Positions 17,338 to 25,581 of a DNA stretch of 64,000 nt are shown piece by piece (the stretch's first letter is position 1; each line of letters opens with the position of its first letter). The position numbers and the translations under genes were made by a program. The notes under the pieces are model-generated. The model was not told the DNA's origin. It made no database searches and saw nothing but the letters and a program-made list of their open reading frames with translations. Origin of the DNA: Pedobacter yulinensis (GTDB lineage Bacteria > Bacteroidota > Bacteroidia > Sphingobacteriales > Sphingobacteriaceae); assembly GCF_003029735.1 (NCBI RefSeq), contig NZ_KZ686268.1, forward strand, positions 1,537,769-1,601,768, read 5' to 3'.

Positions 17338-18285
17338 ATGCAGGAAACTATACTTGTTCTTGGCTCAAACGGCCAGATCGGTACCGAGCTGGTGCATACA
17401 CTGCGAAAGGCCCACGGCGAAAGCAACGTGGTCGCCTGTGACATTCGCCGGCCCGACTACGACATCAAAAACGCCGGACCATTCGAGTTCGTTAATGTCT
17501 TGGAAAAAGATACGCTTGCCGATCTTTTTGCACGTTATAAACCTACGCAGGTTTACCTGCTGGCCGCGCTGCTTTCTGCAACCGGCGAGCAAAACCCCAA
17601 GCTGGCCTGGGATCTCAATATGAACGGCCTGTTAAATATCCTTGACCTGGCCCTTACTTACAAAACCGCTAAAGTATACTGGCCCAGTTCGATCGCTGCC
17701 TTCGGTCTCAATTCACCGAAACAGCATACGCCCCAGTTTTGTATCATGGACCCAAATACGGTTTACGGCATCAGTAAACTGGCCGGCGAGCGTTGGTGTG
17801 AATATTACCACCAGCGTTACGGGCTTGATGTACGCAGCATACGTTATCCCGGCCTGATCAGCTGGAAAGCTGCCCCGGGCGGCGGAACAACCGATTATGC
17901 GATCCATATTTTTCACGACGCGCTGAAAAAAGGAACGTACAATTGTTTTCTCAACGCAGAAACCGAGTTGCCAATGATGTATATGGACGATGCCATTCGC
18001 GGTACCATCGAATTAATGGAAGCCCCCGCAGAACAGATCAGCATCCGTTCCAGTTACAACCTGACCGGTTTCAGTTTTACTCCCGAGGTTCTCGCTGCCG
18101 AAATTAAGAACCATATACCGGGCTTCAGCCTGCAGTATACGGAAAGCGACCCCCGGCAGGCTATTGCAGACAGCTGGCCGAAATCAATCGACGATAGTGT
18201 TGCCAGCAAAGACTGGGGCTGGAAACCTGAGTTCGACCTGGCGAAAATGACAACAGACATGCTGCGCAACCTGACAAAAAGCTAA
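17338..18285 (+). CDS. SDR-type L-threonine 3-dehydrogenase
   Basis: 315-aa extended SDR (NAD-dependent epimerase/dehydratase fold). Rossmann motif GSNGQIG at 9-15, Tyr143/Lys147 catalytic pair in YGISK, and the family-specific stretches YPGLISWKAAPGGGTTDYA, ETELPMMYMDDAI and RQAIADSWPKSIDDSVA, which mark the short-chain threonine dehydrogenases of Bacteroidota and animals. It oxidises L-threonine to 2-amino-3-ketobutyrate, which splits to glycine and acetyl-CoA. The start is ATG 17338, not ATG 17227: the first 37 codons of the longer frame are not conserved-looking and contain the promoter. Confidence 0.92.
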   Translation: MQETILVLGSNGQIGTELVHTLRKAHGESNVVACDIRRPDYDIKNAGPFEFVNVLEKDTLADLFARYKPTQVYLLAALLSATGEQNPKLAWDLNMNGLLNILDLALTYKTAKVYWPSSIAAFGLNSPKQHTPQFCIMDPNTVYGISKLAGERWCEYYHQRYGLDVRSIRYPGLISWKAAPGGGTTDYAIHIFHDALKKGTYNCFLNAETELPMMYMDDAIRGTIELMEAPAEQISIRSSYNLTGFSFTPEVLAAEIKNHIPGFSLQYTESDPRQAIADSWPKSIDDSVASKDWGWKPEFDLAKMTTDMLRNLTKS

Positions 18286-18318
18286 CTACGATATCAACCA
18301 AATCCAGATCATAAGAAG

Positions 18319-19044
18319 ATGGGAAGAGCATTCGAATTCCGGAAGGAAAGAAAATTTAAACGCTGGGCGAAAATGGCCGTACAATTTACGCGCCTTGGTA
18401 AGGAGATCGCTATCGCTGTAAAAGACGGCGGCCCGAGTCCCGAATCAAACTCCAGGCTGCGTACCGCCATTCAAAATGCAAAGGCGGTCAACATGCCAAA
18501 AGACCGGGTAGACGCAGCCATCAAACGCGCATCGAGTAAAGACGAAAAGGGCTATGAGGAGCATGTATACGAGGGTTATGCCATGCACGGCGTGGCCATC
18601 CTGATCGAAACCGCTACAGACAATACAAACCGTACCGTTGCCAACGTGCGCAGCTATTTCAACAAGACCGGCGGCACGCTGGGAAAAACCGGTTCGTTGG
18701 ATTTTATATTCAACCGCAAGTCCGTTTTCCGTTTTAACCCGGGCGAGATGGATCTGGAAGAACTGGAGTTCGAACTAATCGACGCGGGGCTTGAAGAGCT
18801 GTATGTCGAGTCTGATGAAGAGGGAAACGATGTAGCCGTGGTGCAGACTGCTTTTGAGGATTTCGGAAAAATGCAGAAAACCCTTGAAGAAAAAGGCATT
18901 GAACTGACCAGCGCAAAACTGGAGCGGATCGCGCTTTCGACAACCGAAGTAAGTGAAGAACAGGCGGCCGATGTTTTCAAACTCATCGATAAACTGGAAG
19001 AGGATGATGATGTTCAGGCGGTATATAACAACATGGCCGGATAG
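18319..19044 (+). CDS. yebC: YebC/PmpR-family protein
   Basis: 241 aa, the usual length. N-terminal MGRAFEFRKERKFKRWAKMAVQFTRLGKEI, the DNA/RNA-contact segment NMPKDRVDAAIKRASSKDEKGYEEHVYEGYAMHG and the FNKTGGTLGKTGSLDFIF signature. The family was first described as DNA-binding regulators; recent work links it to relief of ribosome stalling at proline stretches. It starts 33 bp after the threonine dehydrogenase stop, so the two are probably co-transcribed. A terminator follows. Confidence 0.93.
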   Translation: MGRAFEFRKERKFKRWAKMAVQFTRLGKEIAIAVKDGGPSPESNSRLRTAIQNAKAVNMPKDRVDAAIKRASSKDEKGYEEHVYEGYAMHGVAILIETATDNTNRTVANVRSYFNKTGGTLGKTGSLDFIFNRKSVFRFNPGEMDLEELEFELIDAGLEELYVESDEEGNDVAVVQTAFEDFGKMQKTLEEKGIELTSAKLERIALSTTEVSEEQAADVFKLIDKLEEDDDVQAVYNNMAG

Positions 19045-19064
19045 CCCGCCCATACTAACATATG

Positions 19065-19097
19065 AAGCCCTGGCCTGTGCCGGGGCTTTCTCGTTTT
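19065..19097 (+). terminator. Terminator after yebC
   Basis: 10-bp stem AAGCCCTGGC/GCCGGGGCTT with one G-T pair and a CTGT loop (19065-19088), then TCTCGTTTT. Confidence 0.75.
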
Positions 19098-19437
19098 AAT
19101 ACCGTTAAGGTTGTATTAAATTACAATTGAACTACTTTGGTTTTTGGTTTAAATCGTTATCTTGCAAGCAGTCAATGTATTTAATCATGAGTCAGGAAAC
19201 TTTAGAATTTAGCGTTTATATAGATCAGAAGTTCGATTTTTCTTTTGATTTTCTTGAAAATATACCGCACTGGATGCTTCGCCTTTGCGCTCGGGTCATG
19301 GCGCTGTAACACATTGCCGCCCCAAACTTTCCTTAGTTGCGGCTACCAGCCGCCCCGATCTGACTGTGCCTGGCCTGGCAGGGCTTTCAGCAATACCCCT
19401 TTGTTTTTCCTGACTACCATCCTTCCCCTCAAGTCCG
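19098..19437 (+). other. Intergenic region before rlmD, no firm gene
   Basis: The region has an AT-rich part and a GC-rich part. A 40-codon open frame (19187-19309, starting MSQETLEFSVYIDQKFDFSF) is preceded by TATCTTG, a near -7 box, but has no recognisable family; I do not call it a gene. Confidence 0.3.
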
Positions 19438-19445
19438 TATATTTG
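19438..19445 (+). promoter_or_regulatory. -7 box directly upstream of rlmD start
   Basis: TATATTTG fits TAnnTTTG exactly, only 7 bp before ATG 19453. Transcription would start at or next to the start codon, giving a leaderless mRNA. Confidence 0.6.
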
Positions 19446-19452
19446 CGGCTTC

Positions 19453-20895
19453 ATGAGAAAAAAGAATACCGAGATCCGGATCATTGAAGGGATCGAGATC
19501 ATAGATATTGCAGAAGAAGGCAAGGGTGTCGGGAAGGCCGACGATATGGTTTATTTTGTTGAAAAGGCTGTTCCCGGCGATGTGGTCAGCATTCGTCAGC
19601 TGCGCAAGAAAAAGAACTTTGCCGAAGGCATTATCGACACACTGGAGCGCGCTTCAGAGCATCGCACCCAGCCTTTTTGCGAACATTTCGGGGTTTGCGG
19701 CGGCTGTAAATGGCAGCACATGAATTACGATGCACAGCTCCGGTTCAAACAACGTTCGGTCGGAGCCGCCCTTGAGCGGCTGGGCAAGGTAGATACCAGC
19801 CAGATGGAACCGATTTTGGGCGCACCCGAAAACAAATATTACCGGAATAAACTGGAATTTACGTTTTCAAATAAACGCTGGCTGGACCAGAACGATATGG
19901 GCAGCGATGAGGCGCTGGAATTAAATGCCCTTGGTTTTCATGTTCCTTTGCGGTTCGATAAGATCCTTGATATCAACCATTGCTGGCTGCAGGATGAGCC
20001 ATCAAACAGCATTCGCAACCAGGTCCGGGCCTATGCACTCGAACATGGACTGAGTTTTTATGACCTGCGTAATCATGAAGGCACGTTGCGCAATCTGATT
20101 ATTCGCACCAGCAGTACGGGCGAGGTTATGGTTGCCGTGGTCTTTGCTTATGCTTCTGCCGAACAGATCGCTGGCCTGATGTCTTTCCTGGTATCGCGAT
20201 TTCCCGAAGTGACGTCATGGCTATATATCGAAAACCAGAAACGAAACGATACGATCTTTGACCAGGAGGTGAAACTCTATGCGGGCCGCGACCATATTTT
20301 TGAAAAAATGCTGGCGGGCAGCGGAGATACTGCCCGTGAGATCAGATTTAAGATCGGTGTCAAATCATTTTACCAGACCAATTCGCTGCAGGCCTGGGAA
20401 CTTTATAAGATAACCCGCGAATTTGCAGGATTCAGGGGAGACGAGCTTGTTTACGACCTGTATACCGGCGCCGGCACCATTGCCAACTTTATTGCACCCG
20501 AGGTGAAACAGGTGGTTGGGATTGAATACGTACCCACTGCGATAGAAGATGCCCGTTTTAACTCGGTCCTGAACGGGATTGAAAATACGGTCTTTTATGC
20601 AGGCGACATGAAAGATATCCTGACGGCAGAATTCATCAGCCAGCACGGCAAGCCTGATGTGGTCATTACCGACCCGCCGCGGGCAGGGATGCACGCCGAT
20701 GTGGTGGCCCGCCTGTTGGAAATGGAATCGCCGCGTATTGTTTATGTAAGCTGCAACGCCGCTACGCAGGCCAGAGACCTGGCCCTGCTCGCAGACAAAT
20801 ACCGGGTGCTGCGCATCAGGCCGGTAGATATGTTTCCGCACACCCAGCACGTCGAGAACGTCGTTTTGCTGGAACTAAACACATTGCCACGATAA
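19453..20895 (+). CDS. rlmD: 23S rRNA (uracil-C5)-methyltransferase, RlmD/RumA type
   Basis: 480-aa SAM-dependent enzyme that makes m5U in 23S rRNA. N-terminal TRAM-like beta barrel (about 8-65, VGKADDMVYFVEKAVPGDVV); Fe-S cysteines C76, C82 and C85 in CEHFGVCGGC with a probable fourth in DINHCW; SAM motif VYDLYTGAGTIANFIA; DPPRAGMHADV; catalytic Cys in YVSCNAATQARDL; C-terminal PVDMFPHTQHVENV. All hallmarks of the TrmA/RumA family are present. RlmD versus RlmC cannot be fully separated by eye, but the Fe-S motif fits both. Confidence 0.9.
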   Translation: MRKKNTEIRIIEGIEIIDIAEEGKGVGKADDMVYFVEKAVPGDVVSIRQLRKKKNFAEGIIDTLERASEHRTQPFCEHFGVCGGCKWQHMNYDAQLRFKQRSVGAALERLGKVDTSQMEPILGAPENKYYRNKLEFTFSNKRWLDQNDMGSDEALELNALGFHVPLRFDKILDINHCWLQDEPSNSIRNQVRAYALEHGLSFYDLRNHEGTLRNLIIRTSSTGEVMVAVVFAYASAEQIAGLMSFLVSRFPEVTSWLYIENQKRNDTIFDQEVKLYAGRDHIFEKMLAGSGDTAREIRFKIGVKSFYQTNSLQAWELYKITREFAGFRGDELVYDLYTGAGTIANFIAPEVKQVVGIEYVPTAIEDARFNSVLNGIENTVFYAGDMKDILTAEFISQHGKPDVVITDPPRAGMHADVVARLLEMESPRIVYVSCNAATQARDLALLADKYRVLRIRPVDMFPHTQHVENVVLLELNTLPR

Positions 20896-20906
20896 ATTGA
20901 AGATCA

Positions 20907-21299
20907 ATGGATAGAGAAGACCTGCTGGGAGCGGGAGCCCCCGGCGAAGAGCAAAAGAAAAGCCCATTGCTGAGTCTCGAAAAAGACCTGCGGTTTTATA
21001 TGGAATCGATTAAAGAGGTGGCGGTCGAGATCATGGTGGAGGGCATATCTGCCCATCCGGTGTTTGTGGCCCACCAGCACCAGGTGAACCTGGGAGAAAT
21101 GATCCTGGATAAAGAGGAACTGAATACAGAATGGACCATCCATGCCTCAACCCTCGAAGAGTTTATTGAAAAGGGGGTGATCGATCCGAAAAGGAAAGAA
21201 CAGTTTTTGAAAAGCTATAAAAAGCCCGAAGATTTCATGTGTCTGTTCGTCATCGTTCCTGAAGGAGCCAACTTCGTTTATTATCCCTACAAAGCATAA
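20907..21299 (+). CDS. Conserved-looking protein of unknown function
   Basis: 130 aa, ATG 11 bp after the rlmD stop, so probably in the same transcript, and ended by a good terminator. No signal peptide or membrane segment; acidic N-terminus (EDLLGAGAPGEEQ), then an alpha/beta pattern with LRFYMESIKEVAVEIMVEGIS, a His-rich HQHQVNLGEM and an ordered C-terminus (EDFMCLFVIVPEGANFVYYPYKA). I recognise no family. Codon use and the tight spacing support a real gene. Confidence 0.75.
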   Translation: MDREDLLGAGAPGEEQKKSPLLSLEKDLRFYMESIKEVAVEIMVEGISAHPVFVAHQHQVNLGEMILDKEELNTEWTIHASTLEEFIEKGVIDPKRKEQFLKSYKKPEDFMCLFVIVPEGANFVYYPYKA

Positions 21300-21300
21300 A

Positions 21301-21330
21301 AAACGCCGGATGCATCCACATCCGGCGTTT
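21301..21330. terminator. Bidirectional terminator between convergent genes
   Basis: 12-bp perfect stem AAACGCCGGATG/CATCCGGCGTTT with a 6-nt loop, A-rich on the left and T/A on the right. It serves both the unknown gene and the GIN-domain gene. Confidence 0.85.
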
Positions 21331-21350
21331 AACTAAAAACTAACCTAAAT

Positions 21351-22058
21351 TTATTTTGCTCTTTTAACATCGCCGCTGTGCGAGGATGTTGTTTTCTTTA
21401 GAGTCGCTTCGCCTTTAAATGTTACATCACTTCCGCCGCTTGCTCCGGCTTCAAGGGCTTTATTAACCCGCGCATTCACGTCAGAGCCGCCCGCCGCGCG
21501 GATCTGCGCGTAATCTGAAACCAGGTTGAAGGCATCGATATCACTGCCGCCACTGGCGCTGAGTGACATATTGGTGGTTTTTCCGCTCAGGTCTGCATCA
21601 GAGCCGCCGGATACCTCGACTTTCAGGTTGCTGCAGGCTACCTGCAGTTTAAGGTCAGAGCCACCCGAGGCCTTCAGGTACAAGCTTGCCGATTTGACCG
21701 CGTTCTGGCCGAACACATCACTTCCACCCGAAGCGGTAATCGCTTTCAGGTTTTTGTAAGAAGCGTATACCTTTACCGGTTTGCTGTTAAATACGTTTTT
21801 CCAGCTGAAACCATTTTTAAACCGTATCGTTACCGACTCACCCTGCTGCTCGATAAGCACCTGCTCGGAAATATCCCTATCTGCCTCGATCACGGCTGTT
21901 TCCGTTGCGCCCTGCCTTAGATAAAGGTCAATGCCGCTTGCAACCGAAATGCCTGTGTAATTTTTCAATGCCACCTGCCGGGATTGTGCGACGGACTGGA
22001 GACTGACAAGGCCCAGTGCGAGGGCGCCTAAGAGTTTGCCGTAAAATAAGTTTTTCAT
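21351..22058 (-). CDS. Secreted head-GIN-domain (DUF2807) protein
   Basis: 235 aa from ATG 22058; the upstream ATGs at 22079 and 22181 would push the signal peptide MKNLFYGKLLGALALGLVSLQSVAQ inward. The body is a right-handed beta-helix-like DUF2807 domain with six near-regular repeats of GGSD (for example ASGGSDVFGQN, ASGGSDLKLQV, VSGGSDADLSG, ASGGSDIDAFN) about 20 residues apart. The family is annotated as putative auto-transporter adhesins, but the function is not established. The C-terminus is basic (TTSSHSGDVKRAK). It is transcribed divergently from the phosphoribosyltransferase gene. Confidence 0.85.
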   Translation of the reverse strand: MKNLFYGKLLGALALGLVSLQSVAQSRQVALKNYTGISVASGIDLYLRQGATETAVIEADRDISEQVLIEQQGESVTIRFKNGFSWKNVFNSKPVKVYASYKNLKAITASGGSDVFGQNAVKSASLYLKASGGSDLKLQVACSNLKVEVSGGSDADLSGKTTNMSLSASGGSDIDAFNLVSDYAQIRAAGGSDVNARVNKALEAGASGGSDVTFKGEATLKKTTSSHSGDVKRAK

Positions 22059-22179
22059 GATCTGTCTGGTTTTTTTCATTAGACGACGCGAAAGCCAGAA
22101 AGGTTGCACAAACCGAATAATATTTTGTACTTGATTTTCCAGCTCAAAATCATTCTTTTTGCAATTCAAACCCAGCGCC

Positions 22180-22689
22180 ATGCCAGCATCGCAGTTACTG
22201 ATCCTTGACCAGAAGCAAATTCAGCAAAAGATAGACCGTATCGCTTACCAGATCCTGGAAGACAATATGGACGAAGAAGAAGTTGTTCTTGCAGGAATCT
22301 GGGAACGCGGTTACCGTGTTGCCGTGCGGCTGCAACAGGTGCTGGAGCAAATAGCCAGGTTTAAAGTGACCATGATGCGCATCGATCTTGAGCGCGAGAG
22401 CAGCAGGCTCATGGCCAAAACCAATCTGCAGGAAGCCGAATGGGCCGGAAAAGTGATTATCCTGGTCGATGATGTACTGAACAGCGGCAAAACGCTGGCC
22501 TACGGTTTCGGACTGTTCTTAAATACCCCGCACAAGAAGATCAGGACCGTGGTACTGGTAGATCGCAGTCATAAAATATTTCCAATTGCCACCGACTATG
22601 TCGGGCTTGAACTCGCCACGATCTTGAAAGAACATGTAGATGTTGTGATGGATGTGGAAGGCCAGGAAGACGCCGTTTACATTTCCTGA
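22180..22689 (+). CDS. PyrR-like phosphoribosyltransferase
   Basis: 169-aa type I phosphoribosyltransferase. PRPP loop VIILVDDVLNSGKT (93-105) with Asp97/Asp98; KIRTVVLVDRSHKIFPIATDYVGLEL resembles the PyrR/UPRT region LVDRGHRELPIRADYVG. PyrR proteins attenuate pyr operons and have uracil phosphoribosyltransferase activity, but no pyr gene or attenuator is visible here, so a role in nucleobase salvage is equally possible. I start at ATG 22180; the longer frame uses a TTG. The facing MFS gene ends 24 bp away. Confidence 0.8.
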   Translation: MPASQLLILDQKQIQQKIDRIAYQILEDNMDEEEVVLAGIWERGYRVAVRLQQVLEQIARFKVTMMRIDLERESSRLMAKTNLQEAEWAGKVIILVDDVLNSGKTLAYGFGLFLNTPHKKIRTVVLVDRSHKIFPIATDYVGLELATILKEHVDVVMDVEGQEDAVYIS

Positions 22690-22712
22690 TCCTTCACTCC
22701 TGCCTGCGGCAT

Positions 22713-23963
22713 TCAGCTGGCTAATTTTCTCCACCATTCGGCCATGGGAATGATGCGGCCTTTTTCCATACTTTTTTTCTTCCTGAGGTAACGGCCGTAC
22801 AGCCCGATGATAAGCAGGCCGATGAGTCCCTCGGCCAGCACAGTTGCCTGCGTACCAAAGAAATGGGCAGCCGTTGCAATGAGCAGGGTGCCCACCGGCA
22901 GCACGCCCTGGAAAGCCATGATGTAATAACTGATGGCCCGGCCCCGCATTTCGGGTGCTGCGTGGGTTTGAATATAGGTGTTGATGGCCGCATTCTGCGT
23001 CATCAGGCCGGTACAGGCCATCGCTGTAAAGATCAGGGCCATCCACAGGGTGGGGGAGAAGGAAAGGAATATTACACCAAGGGCAAAAATCAGGTTTGCG
23101 CCAATCACGATGGTGCGCAGTTTTTTCGCGCCCTTAAGTCTGGCCATATAAACGGCACCGATCAGGGCGCCCAGGCCGCCGGCACTTTCAAACCAGCTGA
23201 AAGTGGTTGCATCGCCGCTAAAAATGTCTTTCGCGAAAACCGGCAACAGCGTCGAAAATGGGATAACGAGCAAGCTGGAAAGAGCCAGAACCACAATGAG
23301 CGAGGAAATGTCGTGGGTGCGCTCGAGGTAGCGGAATCCTTCTTTCAGCCCGTGCCAGGTGTTTCCGGTTAGCGTTTGCGGTACATAAGGCTCGAGCCGC
23401 ATGAAGAGCAGGCAGGTAATTACAGGGATGAAGCTAAGAAAATTGATCAGGAAACAGGCGTTTTCGCCAAATGTGCTCAGCACAATCCCCGCAAGTGCCG
23501 GGCCCAGCAGTCTGGCTGCGTTAAAGGCCGAAGAGTTCAGGGCCAATGCATTGGGCAGGTCGTCCCGGTTACCGATCAGCTCGGCTACCAGCGACTGGCG
23601 GCCGGTGGTTTCGAATGTGCTGACAACGCCCTGCATCAGGCTCAATAGCGAAATGAGCACCATGTTGTAATTGCCGCTGAAGGTGAGCAGCGCCAGCATA
23701 CCCGCCTGGGCCATAAAAGCCACCTGGCACCACAGCACGATTTTATATTTGTTGTTCCGGTCGGCAAACGCGCCCGCAAAAGGTGCCAGCACCAGCGAGG
23801 GAATGAGTCCGAGGAAACCCACCAGACCCAGCATGAAGGCTGAGCCGGTTACCCGGTAAACCAGCCAGCTAATCGCCACCCGCTGCATCCAGGTGCCGAT
23901 CAGGGAAAGGGCCTGTCCGCTGAAGTGTAATCTGTAATTATAGTACCTGAACGATCTGAACAT
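22713..23963 (-). CDS. MFS exporter (enterobactin-exporter-like, MFS_3)
   Basis: 416 aa, about 12 membrane helices. Start at ATG 23963 (MFRSFRYYNYRLHFSGQALSLIGTWMQ), the canonical MFS_3 beginning; the longer frame adds 38 residues overlapping the marR gene. FAGAFADRNNKYKIVLWCQ is the loop 2-3 motif A (GxxADrxxrr). The C-terminal tail is basic. It follows the MarR gene with a 1-bp gap, so the regulator and pump form a two-gene operon; an efflux role for a toxic compound sensed by MarR is the likely reading. Confidence 0.88.
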   Translation of the reverse strand: MFRSFRYYNYRLHFSGQALSLIGTWMQRVAISWLVYRVTGSAFMLGLVGFLGLIPSLVLAPFAGAFADRNNKYKIVLWCQVAFMAQAGMLALLTFSGNYNMVLISLLSLMQGVVSTFETTGRQSLVAELIGNRDDLPNALALNSSAFNAARLLGPALAGIVLSTFGENACFLINFLSFIPVITCLLFMRLEPYVPQTLTGNTWHGLKEGFRYLERTHDISSLIVVLALSSLLVIPFSTLLPVFAKDIFSGDATTFSWFESAGGLGALIGAVYMARLKGAKKLRTIVIGANLIFALGVIFLSFSPTLWMALIFTAMACTGLMTQNAAINTYIQTHAAPEMRGRAISYYIMAFQGVLPVGTLLIATAAHFFGTQATVLAEGLIGLLIIGLYGRYLRKKKSMEKGRIIPMAEWWRKLAS

Positions 23964-23964
23964 C

Positions 23965-24390
23965 TTATTCGTTGGTTGTAAGTTTCTGAAGTAAGGGCCA
24001 TACCGCAAGCAACTGGTCACGCTCAGCCGCGTCAAGCCGCTCGTGCATGGCTGCAAGCAACCAGGCGTCCCGGTCATGTTTGATCTGGTCCAGGAGCTCC
24101 CGGCCCTGTTCGCTGAGCGAGATGAGTGCCCTGCGGCGGTCTGCCGGATCGGTTGTTCGGATGATCAGGCCCTGGTTTTCCAATGCGTTCAGGTTTTGAG
24201 AGATGGCCTGGGCGGAAATTTTTTCCTCGGTGGCAATTTCAGAGGGAAGTACCCGTTGCCTGCGCCCAAGCAATGCCATGATGTTAAATTCTGTGTGCGA
24301 AATCGGCAGGTCGAGTCGCTGCCTGCGCAACAGGCGGGCAAGTCTGAATAAACCCAGTCTGAATGCTGAAACCTTTTCTGCTGTTGTCAT
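23965..24390 (-). CDS. MarR-family transcriptional regulator
   Basis: 141-aa winged-helix protein. The wing and recognition helix are seen in RRQRVLPSEIATEEKISAQAISQNLNALENQGLIIRTTDPADRRRALISLSEQG, with the typical DxRR motif. It probably represses its own promoter and the downstream MFS gene and releases on binding a small phenolic or similar ligand (family knowledge). The start codon lies 4 bp from a perfect -7 box, so the mRNA appears leaderless. Confidence 0.92.
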   Translation of the reverse strand: MTTAEKVSAFRLGLFRLARLLRRQRLDLPISHTEFNIMALLGRRQRVLPSEIATEEKISAQAISQNLNALENQGLIIRTTDPADRRRALISLSEQGRELLDQIKHDRDAWLLAAMHERLDAAERDQLLAVWPLLQKLTTNE

Positions 24391-24394
24391 GCCG

Positions 24395-24431
24395 CAAATA
24401 TACTAAAGTAACTTAATTAATTTTCTTTACT
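24395..24431 (-). promoter_or_regulatory. marR promoter and possible operator
   Basis: TATATTTG (24402-24395 on the minus strand) fits TAnnTTTG and is 4 bp from the marR ATG. An imperfect AT-rich inverted repeat, AGTAA to TTACT, spans 24407-24431 and covers the spacer upstream of this box. It is a plausible autoregulatory MarR site, but the inner positions match poorly. Confidence 0.5.
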
Positions 24432-24491
24432 ACATGTCATCTTTCTGTCTTTTGAAGGCAAGCCTGCTTCTTCCTTTTGAAAGGTTATCGG

Positions 24492-24499
24492 TATGTTTG
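24492..24499 (+). promoter_or_regulatory. -7 box before small gene and araC-type regulator
   Basis: TATGTTTG fits TAnnTTTG. It overlaps the upstream in-frame ATG at 24493, which shows that ATG 24529 is the better start for the small protein. Confidence 0.5.
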
Positions 24500-24528
24500 T
24501 ACAGGCGGCACCAGCTGCTCCATTTTGC

Positions 24529-24711
24529 ATGATCAGATTAAATGAGGATACCCCGCAGGAGGTTCTGCAGTCAGTAAAGGCTGGTGATGTAGTGACCGAT
24601 ACCTTTTCAAAGACCGGCCTGGTCGAATCGGTCGAAGTGATCGATGAAGGAATTTACCGGCTGTTCAGGTTCTGCCTGGTAACCGGCCGGGAGATCGTGA
24701 TCAAAAAGTAA
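24529..24711 (+). CDS. Small hypothetical protein upstream of AraC regulator
   Basis: 60 aa from ATG 24529 (MIRLNEDTPQEVLQSVKAGD, ending GREIVIKK). It is rich in beta-strand-forming residues with no signal peptide or membrane helix; I do not recognise a family. It lies 6 bp before the AraC-type regulator gene and shares its promoter, so the two are probably expressed together. Confidence 0.55.
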   Translation: MIRLNEDTPQEVLQSVKAGDVVTDTFSKTGLVESVEVIDEGIYRLFRFCLVTGREIVIKK

Positions 24712-24717
24712 CTGCCG

Positions 24718-25530
24718 GTGACAGTGCTTTCAGCTATACGAAGGCTGTACGTGCCGGTTCAGCCAACGGTTAGCGGGCATAACGGACAGGTTGGCTATGT
24801 TGAGCACCTGCCCGCTCCCGAACTGCAGCCTTACATTTATTGTTATTGGCAATTGCAGACTCGCGAACAACTCCAGGAGCCCTTTGTATACCGGGTCGTG
24901 GCAGATGGCTGTATTGACATTTACCTGGAAAGGTGCAATCCGGCGGCAGCGTATGTCATGGGTTTTTGCCGCCGCTATACCGAGTTTGCGCTCGAGAACA
25001 GTTTCGATTATATCGGCATCCGCTTCCTGCCGGGCATGCTGCCGCTGCTTTTTGGTGTGCATGCTGCCGAACTAAGCAACCGGTACGAAGCACTTGACAG
25101 CGTGCTGCCGCAGCTTGCTGCTTTTTTAGCCGCGCAGGCAGACCCGGCTTTGCCGGTTACACAGCTGGCCGCCCTGCTGGATGCATATTTTCTGGGCCGG
25201 CTGGGCGCAGTTGCCCGGGCCGACATGCGTTTTTATGGTGCCCTTACCATGATCCTGGAACGCTCGGGTGTGCTGAACATCGAAACAGAACTGAACACTG
25301 GCCTGAGTGCCAGGCAACTGAGGCGGGTATTTGCCCAGTACGTTGGCGACACGCCGAAGACTTTCAGCAAGGTGGTTCGCTTTCAGCACGTGCTTCATGC
25401 CAAACCATCCGCGCAGAGCCTTAAATACAACAAGGTGTTCCTTGATGCCGGTTACTATGACCAGGCGCATTTCATCAAAGAGTTCAGAAACCTGTACGGC
25501 GTTACGCCGGGTCATGCCTTCGGGCGCTGA
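24718..25530 (+). CDS. AraC-family transcriptional regulator
   Basis: 270 aa with a GTG start (no ATG is available before the conserved part). The N-terminal sensor domain (about 25-150: VEHLPAPELQPYIYCYWQLQ, VADGCIDIYLER, IGIRFLPGMLPLLFG) resembles the DUF6597-type domain of Bacteroidota AraC regulators. The C-terminal double HTH is seen in LSARQLRRVFAQYVGDTPKTFSKVVRFQHVL and GYYDQAHFIKEFRNLYGVTP. Its target is unknown; the VOC gene 51 bp downstream is the closest candidate. Confidence 0.85.
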   Translation: MTVLSAIRRLYVPVQPTVSGHNGQVGYVEHLPAPELQPYIYCYWQLQTREQLQEPFVYRVVADGCIDIYLERCNPAAAYVMGFCRRYTEFALENSFDYIGIRFLPGMLPLLFGVHAAELSNRYEALDSVLPQLAAFLAAQADPALPVTQLAALLDAYFLGRLGAVARADMRFYGALTMILERSGVLNIETELNTGLSARQLRRVFAQYVGDTPKTFSKVVRFQHVLHAKPSAQSLKYNKVFLDAGYYDQAHFIKEFRNLYGVTPGHAFGR

Positions 25531-25581
25531 TTGTCCGTTTTTTACAATGGGCTGCCGGTCTCCTGCCTGAACTTTGCCGAT

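Noticed and set aside
19187..19309. A 40-residue small gene upstream of rlmD
   Set aside because: A near -7 box is present, but there is no recognised family and no supporting codon pattern; kept only as a note.
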